Shown one piece after another: positions 1 through 8,327 of a stretch of DNA of 64,000 nt (position 1 is its first letter; each line of letters opens with the position of its first letter). A program made the translations under genes and the position numbers. The notes below the pieces were generated by a model that saw only the letters and a list, made by a program, of their open reading frames with translations, was not told the DNA's origin and did not search any database. This DNA comes from AP-15 sp963698995. GTDB taxonomy: Bacteria; Pseudomonadota; Alphaproteobacteria; ATCC43930; CGMCC-115725. The stretch lies in NCBI GenBank assembly GCA_963698995.1, contig CAVOTD010000051.1, forward strand, positions 25,957-89,956, in the 5' to 3' direction.

Positions 1-5
1 ATTGA

Positions 6-1142
6 TTACTCGCCGGCGGGTTCGAGACGGCGCTGCGCCTCCTCGTTGATGATTCGGGCGAGCCCTGGCTGTCGGCCGATCAGTTCGCGGAAATCGACGA
101 TGTCGAGGCTGAGCAGCGTGCAAGGCTGTCTGGCAACAACGGTCGCGGTGCGTCTGCCGCCGGTCAACAATGCAATTTCGCCAAAGAACTCGCCAGCCCC
201 AAGATTTACCGGCTCCCTCTCCAAGCGGATCTCGACTTCGCCTGAGGCAACGAAATACATGCAATCGCCGCGGTCGCCGCGTCGGACGATCACGGCGCCG
301 GCAGGATATTCGCGCGGGCGCAGCAGACCTGCGACATCGGCGATGGTCGAAGCGCCGATATCGTGCAAGAACGGAACCTTGGCGACGAGGTCCCAGGTTC
401 GCAGGAACTCGCGGCGCCGCGTCTCCTCGGCAAAGCCCGTCGCAAGAATACCGGCCCACAACGCGAAGACGATGATGCCGCTGACCATGACGACCCCGGC
501 CAGCAGCCGTCCGGGCGGCGTTAGCGGAATGACGTCGCCGTAGCCGGTCGTCGTCAAGGTCACGATCGCCCACCACAGCGCCGCCGGGATCGAGCCGAAG
601 ACGTCGGGCTGCGCGGCGCGTTCCAGCAGATAGGCAAGGCTCGCAGCGAGGAGCAGAACGATACAGAAACCGAGCAGCACCGACAGCAGCGCATGCCGGG
701 CATCGCTGATTACCCGTTGCAGACTGGCGAGACCGGGCGAATACCGCACCAGTTTGAAGATCCAGACGAAGCCGAAAAGGCTTGCGTAATCGGGCTCGAA
801 TACGAGGTCGAGCATGCCCGGTAGAGCCCCGACGAGGTCGCAGATGCCGCCGATCGAAATGGCCCAGGCGAGGCGCGAGCGCCATGCCCCGCGGTGGTCG
901 CCGCCAGGCGCCGCGGGTGCGGCCAAGAGGCGCAACACGTATTCGGCGAAAAAGAAGGCACAAACGATCCGGAACCCGCGATCGAGCGCGTCGGCCCAGG
1001 CAATCCGCCAAGCCGTCTCGGTGTCGGCAATCATGATGCCGATGCCGGCCGCGACCATGGCATGATGGACGCCGCGAAACACTCGGGCGGCAGTCCCGGA
1101 GGTCTCGGGGTCGAGCAGCTGGTAGAGGCGCTCGCGGCCCAT
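6..1142 (-). CDS. cyclic-nucleotide-gated K+ channel (6TM plus CNBD)
   Basis: This encodes an inner-membrane potassium channel with a C-terminal cyclic-nucleotide-binding domain, about 378 residues from the ATG at 1142. Hydrophobic segments fill the first 240 residues, and the selectivity filter TTTGYGD is at about 197-203, followed by a last pore helix. The C-terminal part (about 265-375) is a CNBD whose phosphate-binding cassette reads FFGEIALLTGGRRTAT; the Arg-Thr pair is the usual cyclic-phosphate contact. The family (MloK1-like) opens on cAMP or cGMP binding. The frame stays open upstream to 1301, but that would overlap the divergent gene at 1251 and adds a Cys/Arg-rich tail unlike the family, so I chose the internal ATG. 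It suits a window that also holds three cyclases. The family call is firm; the ligand is inferred. Confidence 0.9.
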   Translation of the reverse strand: MGRERLYQLLDPETSGTAARVFRGVHHAMVAAGIGIMIADTETAWRIAWADALDRGFRIVCAFFFAEYVLRLLAAPAAPGGDHRGAWRSRLAWAISIGGICDLVGALPGMLDLVFEPDYASLFGFVWIFKLVRYSPGLASLQRVISDARHALLSVLLGFCIVLLLAASLAYLLERAAQPDVFGSIPAALWWAIVTLTTTGYGDVIPLTPPGRLLAGVVMVSGIIVFALWAGILATGFAEETRRREFLRTWDLVAKVPFLHDIGASTIADVAGLLRPREYPAGAVIVRRGDRGDCMYFVASGEVEIRLEREPVNLGAGEFFGEIALLTGGRRTATVVARQPCTLLSLDIVDFRELIGRQPGLARIINEEAQRRLEPAGE

Positions 1143-1250
1143 CCTATATTCTAAGCAGCGGACAGTTCCGCTGGAACAGCGCCGGCCGATCGGACGGCGG
1201 CATTTCCCGCAACCGATGTTTCCTGATATAGGGACGGAACCTATCGGGGG

Positions 1251-3203
1251 ATGGTGGCGATCTTTCCGAATAACCGGCGAGCTCTTCTCGCCTTCCTGCA
1301 CGATGTTGCGATGGCGGCCCTGTCGGTTGTCGTCGCGCTATATTTGCGGCTCGGCAACGAGATTGTCGCCTACCAGCCGCGGCTGACCGCAATCTATATC
1401 GCCGGCTTCACCGCAGTTGCCGCCGGGGTCTTTCTGTTGACCGGTCTCTACCGCGGCATCTGGCGCTACGCCTCGCTTCCCGACCTTTTCAACATCACCC
1501 GCGCGGTGAGCCTGACAGTGCTCGTCTTCTTGCCGGTCATGTTCGTGTTGACGCGCCTTGAGGCGTTACCGCGCTCGACCCTGCTGATCGACTGGTTCGT
1601 GCTGATCGCGCTCTTGGGCGGCCCGCGGCTCGCCTATCGGCTGTTCAAGGATCGCGGCCTCGATCACATCTTCGAGCGGGTCAAACGTCAGAGCGTGCCG
1701 GTGCTTCTGATCAGCGCCAAGGACGGGGCCGACACCTTCATCCGCGAGATGAGGCGCGATCCGCGCGCAGTCTATCGGGTCGTCGGCGTTCTCGCCGACA
1801 CGCCCTCTCGCGTCGGTCGGGAGATTTACCGCGTGCCGGTGCTCGGTACGATCGATACACTGGAGGCCGTCGTCGCGCGGCTCGATCGGCACGGCCGGCG
1901 CCCGCAAAAGCTAATCATCACGGCACAAAACCTGCCCGGCGACCAAGTCCGGCGCTTGCTAGACCGGGCGGACGCTCTGGCAATCCCGCTCGCGCGGCTG
2001 CCGAGGCTGACCGATTTTCAGCGCCATCTCGACAATCCCGATCGCGCCGTCGAACCGATCGCGCTCGAGGATCTGCTCGGTCGGCCGCAGGCCGTCCTCG
2101 ACCGCGACGGCATGGCGCGGCTGATCCGCGGCCGCCGCGTGCTGGTCACCGGTGCCGGCGGGACCATCGGCGCCGAGCTCGCCCGGCAAGTCGCCGGCTT
2201 GTCACCGAGCCGGCTGGTATTGCTCGACAACAGCGAATTCGCGCTCTACGGCATCGAGATGGAGCTGCGCGAACGGTTCCCGGCGGTGGTTCCGACCTCG
2301 CTATTGCGCGACGTGCGCGACCGCGCGCAGGTCGACGAGGTCATCGCCGCCGAAAAGCCCGAGATCGTGTTCCATGCGGCGGCGCTGAAGCACCTGCCAA
2401 TGGTCGAGGCCAACCCGATCGAGGGAGTGCTGACCAATGCCATTGGCAGCCGCAACGTCGCCGAAGCGGCACGGGCGCTTGGCGCCTCGCTCGTCGTCAT
2501 GATCTCGACCGACAAGGCGGTCAACCCGGCCAGCGTCATGGGCGCGACAAAACGCGTCGCCGAGAGCTTCTGCCAGGCGCTCGATCTCCATGAGGCGCGG
2601 CGGCGGACGCCATTGGAGCACGGAACCCGCTACGTCACCGTGCGTTTCGGAAATGTGCTGGGCTCGACCGGATCGGTAGTGCCGTTGTTCGCCCGTCAGC
2701 TCGCCGCCGGCGGGCCGCTGACCGTCACCGATCCCGAGGTCACCCGCTTCTTCATGACCGTGCGCGAGGCGGTCGAATTGGTGCTGCAGGCCTCGGCCCT
2801 GTCGCCGGCTCGCGGCAGCTCGGAAGCCCGCGGCAAGATCTTCGTCCTCGACATGGGCGAGCCGGTCAAGATCGTCGACCTCGCCCACCAGATGATCCGT
2901 CTCGCCGGGCGGCGCCCCGGCCGCGACATCGCGATCGAGTTTATCGGGCTGCGTCCCGGCGAAAAGCTTCATGAGGAGCTGTTTCACCCGGCCGAGCCTT
3001 TGATGTCGACCGCGAACCCGGCGATCCGCCTCGCGGCGCCGCGCACCGCCGATTACGCGATGCTCGCCCGCTTGATCGACGAACTCGAGGAAAACGCGCG
3101 CTCCCGCCGTGAAGAGCGGGTGCTGCAGATACTCGAGCGGCTGGTCCCCGAATATCGCCGCAGTACCCCTCGGCCGAGCCCAGCCGCCGCATCCGTGGGC
3201 TGA
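1251..3203 (+). CDS. membrane-bound nucleotide-sugar epimerase/dehydratase (CapD/WbpM type)
   Basis: This is a 650-residue polysaccharide-biosynthesis protein of the WbpM/CapD/FlaA1 group. These enzymes act on UDP-linked N-acetyl-hexosamines (4,6-dehydration or 5-epimerisation) to supply sugars for O-antigen, capsule or glycans. Four hydrophobic segments fill residues 12-125. A CoA-binding-like Rossmann region (about 145-260) follows, then an extended SDR domain with the NAD motif GAGGTIG at 301-307. The catalytic region reads ISTDKAVNPASVMGATKR: Met430 replaces the usual SDR tyrosine and Lys434 is kept, which is the S-M-K triad of the large WbpM-like dehydratases. Length is normal for the membrane-anchored class. 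It is divergent from the channel gene, and no other glycan genes lie beside it. The exact sugar substrate cannot be read from sequence. Confidence 0.9.
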   Translation: MVAIFPNNRRALLAFLHDVAMAALSVVVALYLRLGNEIVAYQPRLTAIYIAGFTAVAAGVFLLTGLYRGIWRYASLPDLFNITRAVSLTVLVFLPVMFVLTRLEALPRSTLLIDWFVLIALLGGPRLAYRLFKDRGLDHIFERVKRQSVPVLLISAKDGADTFIREMRRDPRAVYRVVGVLADTPSRVGREIYRVPVLGTIDTLEAVVARLDRHGRRPQKLIITAQNLPGDQVRRLLDRADALAIPLARLPRLTDFQRHLDNPDRAVEPIALEDLLGRPQAVLDRDGMARLIRGRRVLVTGAGGTIGAELARQVAGLSPSRLVLLDNSEFALYGIEMELRERFPAVVPTSLLRDVRDRAQVDEVIAAEKPEIVFHAAALKHLPMVEANPIEGVLTNAIGSRNVAEAARALGASLVVMISTDKAVNPASVMGATKRVAESFCQALDLHEARRRTPLEHGTRYVTVRFGNVLGSTGSVVPLFARQLAAGGPLTVTDPEVTRFFMTVREAVELVLQASALSPARGSSEARGKIFVLDMGEPVKIVDLAHQMIRLAGRRPGRDIAIEFIGLRPGEKLHEELFHPAEPLMSTANPAIRLAAPRTADYAMLARLIDELEENARSRREERVLQILERLVPEYRRSTPRPSPAAASVG

Positions 3204-3218
3204 TCGCCGGGACGTCGC

Positions 3219-4994
3219 CTATTTGGCTGCAGGCAGGGTCGCCAAATACTGATCGTGCGGCTGCACCGAGAAGACCGGCACGGCTTCGGCGAAACCGCGC
3301 AGTGGACGGGTGCCAAGCGGGGACAGCTCAAACCTGCCGCCAACCCCTGCCGCCACAGTGGCATCGACCAGGATCTGGCCGTCCTCGGCTGCCCCGCAGA
3401 TGCGTTGGGCCAAATTCACGACGCTGCCGATCGCGGTATAGTCGGAGCGGCCCTCGTAGCCGATGCGGCCGACCGTCGCCGGGCCCTTGGCAAGCCCCAC
3501 TCCGAAGCCGATCGCGTGGCCGCGCGCGCGCCAGCTGGGCAACAGCGCCTGTATCGATCCCTGCATCTCCACCGCCATATGCAGGCCGCGCAACGCCGGC
3601 TCGGGACACGGTACCGGCGCGTTGAGCAACAGCATCAGCCCGTCGCCCATGAAGCACGTCAACGTCGCTTCATAACGTGTGATGATCGCGCCGAGCGCCT
3701 CATAGTACTCCTGCACCAACCCCATCATCTCTTCCGGCTCAGCTGCGCCGGAGAAGCTGGTGAAGCCGCGCAGATCGCAGAAGATTACGACCACCTCGGC
3801 ACGGTGGCTGTCGAGCAGTGCTTGCTGATCGCTGCCCTCCACCAGTTCGGCAACTTGCGGTGCGAGAAACCGCTTGAGGCGTGCGATCCGCTCGGAGCGT
3901 TCTTGGGAAACCGCCAGCTCGGCGGCCATCTCGTTGAACCGTCGCGCCAGCCCTTCGAGCTCATCGCCGGTCGAGATCTCGATGTTGTGGTCGAAATGGC
4001 CGGCGCCGATCGCTTCGGCGCCCCTTTCCAGCAGCGTGATCGGTCCAATCATCCGACGCGCCAGAAAATAGGCGAGCCCCGCAGCAAACAAGGTGCCAGC
4101 AAGCAGGAGCAACGCGGTTCGCCACAGCGCCGCACGGATTGGGGTCAGAGCCTCTGCCGCCGGTTGCTCGACAAAAGCCGTCCAATCCGGTCCCGCGATC
4201 GGCGCCATGGCAGCGATGACCGAACGGTTCTCGGCGTCGGTGCCCTCGGCGGTCTCGCCGCCGCTGGTGATCGCTGCCCGCTGCAATTGTCTCAGGCGGG
4301 CTGCCGCCGGGTCGTTGTCGCCGCGCAATACCAGGCTGATGTCGGGATGTGCAACCAGCTTGCCCGAGCGATCCAGCACGAACGCATCGCCGGATTGACC
4401 GATATGGATGGCTGAAACCACATCCCAGATGAGCTTGAGGTTGATCACCGCAATGGTGGCGCCGTTGATCTCGCGCGCCCCGGCGACGGCGACGGTCATA
4501 TGTGGCTCGGAGCCTTGGTACAATGTCACCGGGCCATACCAGGTCCGGCTCGAACGGGCTCCGACCACCGCGGGATCATTGCTGCGGTCGACGCCGCTAT
4601 CCAAGACATCCGGGTCAACCCGCGACACGCGCAACCTCTCGATGCCTTGCCCGTCGACGAGGGTGACCTCGACGATCGCCGGCACCTGGCGCAACAGCCG
4701 CAACACGTCGAAACGGTGGCGCTCGTCCATGCCGTCGCGCCACGGCAACTGCACCGTCCACTGCAACTGGTCGGTGATGTCGTCAAGAAACCCCTGGATC
4801 TTGCCTGTGGCCGAGCCCGCTTCCGCTTGCAGCCGCTGGCTCAGGGAGAGGCGCTGGTCGCGATAGCCAAACCACGCCTCGCTCGCCCCGTTGGCGACCA
4901 ATGGCACGACGACGGCGATGAACAATGCGGCGAAATATTTCTGGAACAGGGGTCGTCGCGGCCGGTTCATCGGTGGCGTTTCGCGCCCGTTCAT
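3219..4994 (-). CDS. sensor adenylate/guanylate cyclase (TM-Cache-TM-HAMP-cyclase)
   Basis: This is a membrane-bound class III nucleotide cyclase of 591 residues. A transmembrane helix (about 20-40) is followed by a periplasmic Cache-like sensor ending near 280, a second helix (about 288-312), a HAMP linker and a C-terminal cyclase domain. The metal-binding aspartates are in FCDLRGFT and FMGDGLM, and the transition-state Asn/Arg are in SVVNLAQR. The adenine-selecting positions are not the textbook Lys/Asp pair: TCFMGD lacks the Lys and AIGS has Ser. Class IIIb enzymes often have Thr or Ser there. It is the last gene of a three-gene minus-strand operon; its ATG overlaps the stop of the upstream gene by 4 bases (ATGA), suggesting translational coupling. 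A start at Met9 is possible. Product (cAMP or cGMP) and sensed ligand are inferred. Confidence 0.88.
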   Translation of the reverse strand: MNGRETPPMNRPRRPLFQKYFAALFIAVVVPLVANGASEAWFGYRDQRLSLSQRLQAEAGSATGKIQGFLDDITDQLQWTVQLPWRDGMDERHRFDVLRLLRQVPAIVEVTLVDGQGIERLRVSRVDPDVLDSGVDRSNDPAVVGARSSRTWYGPVTLYQGSEPHMTVAVAGAREINGATIAVINLKLIWDVVSAIHIGQSGDAFVLDRSGKLVAHPDISLVLRGDNDPAAARLRQLQRAAITSGGETAEGTDAENRSVIAAMAPIAGPDWTAFVEQPAAEALTPIRAALWRTALLLLAGTLFAAGLAYFLARRMIGPITLLERGAEAIGAGHFDHNIEISTGDELEGLARRFNEMAAELAVSQERSERIARLKRFLAPQVAELVEGSDQQALLDSHRAEVVVIFCDLRGFTSFSGAAEPEEMMGLVQEYYEALGAIITRYEATLTCFMGDGLMLLLNAPVPCPEPALRGLHMAVEMQGSIQALLPSWRARGHAIGFGVGLAKGPATVGRIGYEGRSDYTAIGSVVNLAQRICGAAEDGQILVDATVAAGVGGRFELSPLGTRPLRGFAEAVPVFSVQPHDQYLATLPAAK

Positions 4995-5962
4995 TCGATC
5001 ACACGATCGGCGCGGGTCTCGACCGATTGCGGGATCGCGATGCCAAGGACTTTCGCGCTTTTGAGATTGACGATCAGCTCGAACTTCGTCGGCCGCTCGA
5101 TCGGGAGATCGGCGGGCTTCGTTCCCTTGAGGACGCGGTCGACATAATAGGCCAGCCGCCGATAGGAGTCAGTGAGCCGCGGTCCGTAGGTGCAAATCGC
5201 GCCGCTCTGGGCAAAAACCGGCCAGCCGCTGACCACGGGTACGCGGCGGCTCGTCGCGAAATCGATGATGTCCTGACGGTTCTCGATAGCAAAGCCATCG
5301 GCTAGCAGCGAAATCGCCTGCGGCGGGTCTTCTGCTATAGTCGTGAAGGCGGCACTGAGCTCGTCGCGGTTCCGGGTCGGGAAATACGCGATCTCGAGGC
5401 CCAACCTTCGCCCCGTCTCTTCCGAAAAGCCGCGTTCGAGCTGGGCGCCGGGATGCTCCGGATTGCCCACTATCGCGACCCGGCGCAGCTCCGGGATGAT
5501 TTCGCGCAGGAGCTCCAGCCGTTTGCCGACAAGCTCGACCGCCATGAATGTGAGGCCCGTCATATTGCCGCGGGGCCGCGCCAGGCTGTCGGCGAACCCG
5601 GCCGAGACCGGATCGGCGCTAATGCCGTATACGACCGGGATCGTCATGCCGTGGATCTCGAATGCGGCCGCCCCTTGCGCCACAATCAGATCGGCCGGTA
5701 CGCGCACCAGCTCGCTGGCGAGCTGCGGCACGCGTTCGATCGCGTCGTCGCCATAGCGATACTCGATCAAGAGGTTCCGGCCCTCGCTATAACCGAGATC
5801 GGCCAGGCCGCTACGGAACGCGTCGAGGTAGGGAGCCAGGCTCGCCGCCCGCTGTGCGGTAAGCCAGCCGATGGTGTAGACCTTCGCCGCCCCCCGCGCC
5901 GCAATGCCGCCGGCGAAGCAGGCCGTCGCGAGGCTCGCGGTGAGAAACCTGCGGCGCTTCAT
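4991..5962 (-). CDS. ABC_sub_bind-family periplasmic binding protein
   Basis: This is a 323-residue exported protein of the ABC_sub_bind family (two-lobed periplasmic binding fold). The N-terminus carries twin arginines and a hydrophobic stretch ending at an Ala-rich cleavage region near residue 25. Family landmarks follow: YTIGWLT at the mature start, LADLGYSEGRN, the strand ending DLIVAQGAAA, the PVVYGISADPVSAG segment and the C-terminal ADLPIERPTKFELIVNLK. It overlaps the next cyclase gene by 4 bases and is itself overlapped by 4 bases by its paralogue upstream. No ABC ATPase or permease gene is nearby, so it more likely presents a ligand to the cyclase sensor than feeds an importer. That role is inference. 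Confidence 0.87.
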   Translation of the reverse strand: MKRRRFLTASLATACFAGGIAARGAAKVYTIGWLTAQRAASLAPYLDAFRSGLADLGYSEGRNLLIEYRYGDDAIERVPQLASELVRVPADLIVAQGAAAFEIHGMTIPVVYGISADPVSAGFADSLARPRGNMTGLTFMAVELVGKRLELLREIIPELRRVAIVGNPEHPGAQLERGFSEETGRRLGLEIAYFPTRNRDELSAAFTTIAEDPPQAISLLADGFAIENRQDIIDFATSRRVPVVSGWPVFAQSGAICTYGPRLTDSYRRLAYYVDRVLKGTKPADLPIERPTKFELIVNLKSAKVLGIAIPQSVETRADRVIE

Positions 5963-6936
5963 TCGATCACGTTGTCGGCGCGCACCAGTATCGATTCCGG
6001 AATTGTCAGGCCGAGTGCTTCCGCGGTCTTTAGGTTGATCGCGAGCTCGAAACGGGTCGGCAGCTCGAGCGGCAGGTCGGCGGGGTTGGCGCCTTTGAGA
6101 ATACGATCGGCGAGCCCGGCGGCGCGATCGAAAATCATATCGACATCGGGGCCATACGACATCAGCCCGCCATCCTTGACGAGGAAGGCGTATTCGTAGA
6201 TCGCGGGCCGGCGGTGCTCGGAGGCAAAGTCGATAACCCGCTTACGGTTGAGCACGGTCAGTATGTCGGTGACCATCAGGATCGCGTCCGGCATTTTCTT
6301 GGTCATTTCGTTAAACGCGGTCTCGAAGTCGTCGGGCGCATGCACGCCGAGCGGCACAATCATTATGCCTGCCCGTTTTGCTTCGATTTCGGCGGCCTCG
6401 TAACGCAGCGTCATACCGACATCGTCGGCGTTCCACAGTACGGCGATCGTGCGGACGCTCGGCACAGCCTCCCGCAGCAGCGCCAAACGCTTGGCCGATA
6501 GCTCGCTGGCAACCTCCGAGACGCCGGTAATATTACCGCCCGGGCGGGCAAGGCTCGTTGCCAGGCCGGTCGCCACCGGATCGCCGGATTGGGTCACCAC
6601 GATTGGAGTATTGCCGGCCCGCTCTTTGCCGGCCAATGCCGCCGGATAGCCCTGCGTGATTATCAGATCGACATGTTTGCCGACCAGTTCATCGATGAAC
6701 CCGGAAAGGCGGTCGAGCTTGCCCTGCGCCGCGCGTGGCTCGAAGACGATGTTGCGGTCGACGGTATAGCCTCGCCGGGCGAAATCGCGGACCAGTCCCG
6801 GACCCAAAATCCCCGTGTTTGGCGCACCGCCGGAGACCAATCCCACGCGATAGACCTTGCCCGACTGGGCGAGCGCACTCCCCGCCAACAATACCATCGC
6901 GGCGGCGGCAAAAACGGTGCGTCGGAGAACGGACAA
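5959..6936 (-). CDS. ABC_sub_bind-family periplasmic binding protein, paralogue
   Basis: This second ABC_sub_bind protein heads the operon. It shares with its downstream neighbour the C-terminal segment ADLPLELPTRFELAINLKTA and the overall fold pattern (YRVGLVSGG, DLIITQGYPA, PIVVTQSGDPVATG), so the pair is a tandem duplication. I start it at the TTG at 6936, which has the ribosome site GAGGTG six bases upstream and gives a clean signal peptide of Arg-Arg, about 15 hydrophobic residues, then SALAQ. The frame is open to a GTG at 7020 directly behind a stop codon, but that start has no ribosome site and would bury the signal peptide. The protein is about 325 residues. Its stop overlaps the next ATG by 4 bases. 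No transporter partners are present. Confidence 0.85.
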   Translation of the reverse strand: MSVLRRTVFAAAAMVLLAGSALAQSGKVYRVGLVSGGAPNTGILGPGLVRDFARRGYTVDRNIVFEPRAAQGKLDRLSGFIDELVGKHVDLIITQGYPAALAGKERAGNTPIVVTQSGDPVATGLATSLARPGGNITGVSEVASELSAKRLALLREAVPSVRTIAVLWNADDVGMTLRYEAAEIEAKRAGIMIVPLGVHAPDDFETAFNEMTKKMPDAILMVTDILTVLNRKRVIDFASEHRRPAIYEYAFLVKDGGLMSYGPDVDMIFDRAAGLADRILKGANPADLPLELPTRFELAINLKTAEALGLTIPESILVRADNVIE

Positions 6937-7041
6937 CAGGATCACCTCGTCGTTGGCGGCCGGCTTCTTCTGTCGCTCGGGCAAGCCAGGAGGCGGCTTA
7001 CCACCCTTGGGGGTTACCACCTAGAGCCGGACTGTGTCCGC

Positions 7042-8121
7042 TCAGATCTCGCGGATGCGTGGTAGGACCTTCTTCCCGAACAATTCGAGGGCGTCCATCA
7101 TCGCGTCGACGTCGCCGGCGCCGGGGTCCTGCAACGACAGATCGACGACGCCGGCGCCGATCTCCTCGCGGCAACGCCGGAGCTGCTCGACGACCCGGTC
7201 GGGACCGCCGCAAAAGCTGATCGGCAAGACGCCGCCGACATTCGCCGGCCGCTTTTCGCCGGCGATATTGCGCGTAGTGTCCGCCTGTAAGAGGGCATCG
7301 CGCAACCCGGCGCGCACCGGGAACGGCGCCTGCTTGTCGCGCCGGCTGAGCGCCGCCTCGGCCATGTCGTCGGTCTCGCCGAGGATCATGTTGGCGCGGT
7401 AGACGATATCGTCCGGCCCCGGCTCCCAGCCGTAATGCGCGCATCGTTCGCGATAATGGCCGGTCGATTTCGCCATCAGGTCGAAGGTCCCGTAGGAGAC
7501 GCCGAGCCCGAGCCGGTGGCGCGCCGCGAATTCGCCGGCCTCGGCGCTGGTGCCGAGCGCGTAGGTCGGCGGATGCGGCTGTGTTTGCGGGCGCGGCCAG
7601 ATCGATATGGCGCGGTATTGGAAGTAGCGGCCTTGCCAGCCGAAAGGTTGCGGCTCGGTCCATGCTTTCAGGATCAGCTCCATGCCCTCGTCGGTGCGTT
7701 CGCGCGCCTCCTTCGGGTTGAGGCCATAGCTTAGATATTCGTTGGTCGTCCCGCGCAGCAGCCCGACGACGATCCGCCCCGGCGCCATCGTGTCGAGCAT
7801 CGCCAGCTCCTCGGCGACTTGGATCGGGTTGCTGGTCGGTACGATCGGGCCGAGCAGGGCGATCTTTATCTTGTCGACCCGCGAGGCGAGATAGGTCGCC
7901 GAAACCGCCGGCGACGGCGTCAGGATGCGCGGCGAATAATGGTGCTCGGAGACGCTGACCCAGTCAAAGCCGAGCGCCTCGACAAAACGCACCCGCTCGA
8001 CCATGCCGCGATAGGCCTCCGCCCCGGTCTGGCGATCATAGGCGCCGGCCGGCACCGGCCATTCGCGCGGCAGGTCCGGCGGCGAGACATAGCGTCCGGT
8101 TTCGAAATAAGAGACTTTCAT
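7042..8121 (-). CDS. LLM-class flavin-dependent oxidoreductase
   Basis: This is a 359-residue luciferase-like monooxygenase, a TIM-barrel flavoenzyme using FMN or F420. Family landmarks are GFDWVSVSEHHY near residue 50, the strand SRVDKIKIALLGPIVP, the run PIQVAEELAMLDTMAPGRIVVGLLRG near 105-130, and the short IWPRPQTQPHPPTYALG segment near 185. The start ATG at 8121 puts the first beta-strand (KVSYFETG) at the N-terminus, as in relatives. It stands alone on the minus strand between the ABC_sub_bind operon and the ligase pair. A second LLM gene lies at 25477. The substrate cannot be predicted. Confidence 0.87.
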   Translation of the reverse strand: MKVSYFETGRYVSPPDLPREWPVPAGAYDRQTGAEAYRGMVERVRFVEALGFDWVSVSEHHYSPRILTPSPAVSATYLASRVDKIKIALLGPIVPTSNPIQVAEELAMLDTMAPGRIVVGLLRGTTNEYLSYGLNPKEARERTDEGMELILKAWTEPQPFGWQGRYFQYRAISIWPRPQTQPHPPTYALGTSAEAGEFAARHRLGLGVSYGTFDLMAKSTGHYRERCAHYGWEPGPDDIVYRANMILGETDDMAEAALSRRDKQAPFPVRAGLRDALLQADTTRNIAGEKRPANVGGVLPISFCGGPDRVVEQLRRCREEIGAGVVDLSLQDPGAGDVDAMMDALELFGKKVLPRIREI

Positions 8122-8327
8122 GGCGCGATCGTGAACCCTGCTGAGTGGAGGAGCAGCCCTCCACCGCTCTCATCTTCCGCTGTGAGCCGATCGGCGCGCA
8201 AGCCGGAATCTGCGGGCACAGTCAAGTGCTTTTCGCCACTGACTGCGAGCGGAAATTCCGTTGCATCGGGCAATTGAGTTGCGAGAATTGGGTGCGCCGA
8301 GCCGTTAAAAACTGCGGCCCACCAGCG

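Noticed and set aside
8211..8232. Possible fourth Crp site around CTGTGAGCCGATCGG
   Set aside because: Only the left half-site TGTGA is present; the right half does not match.
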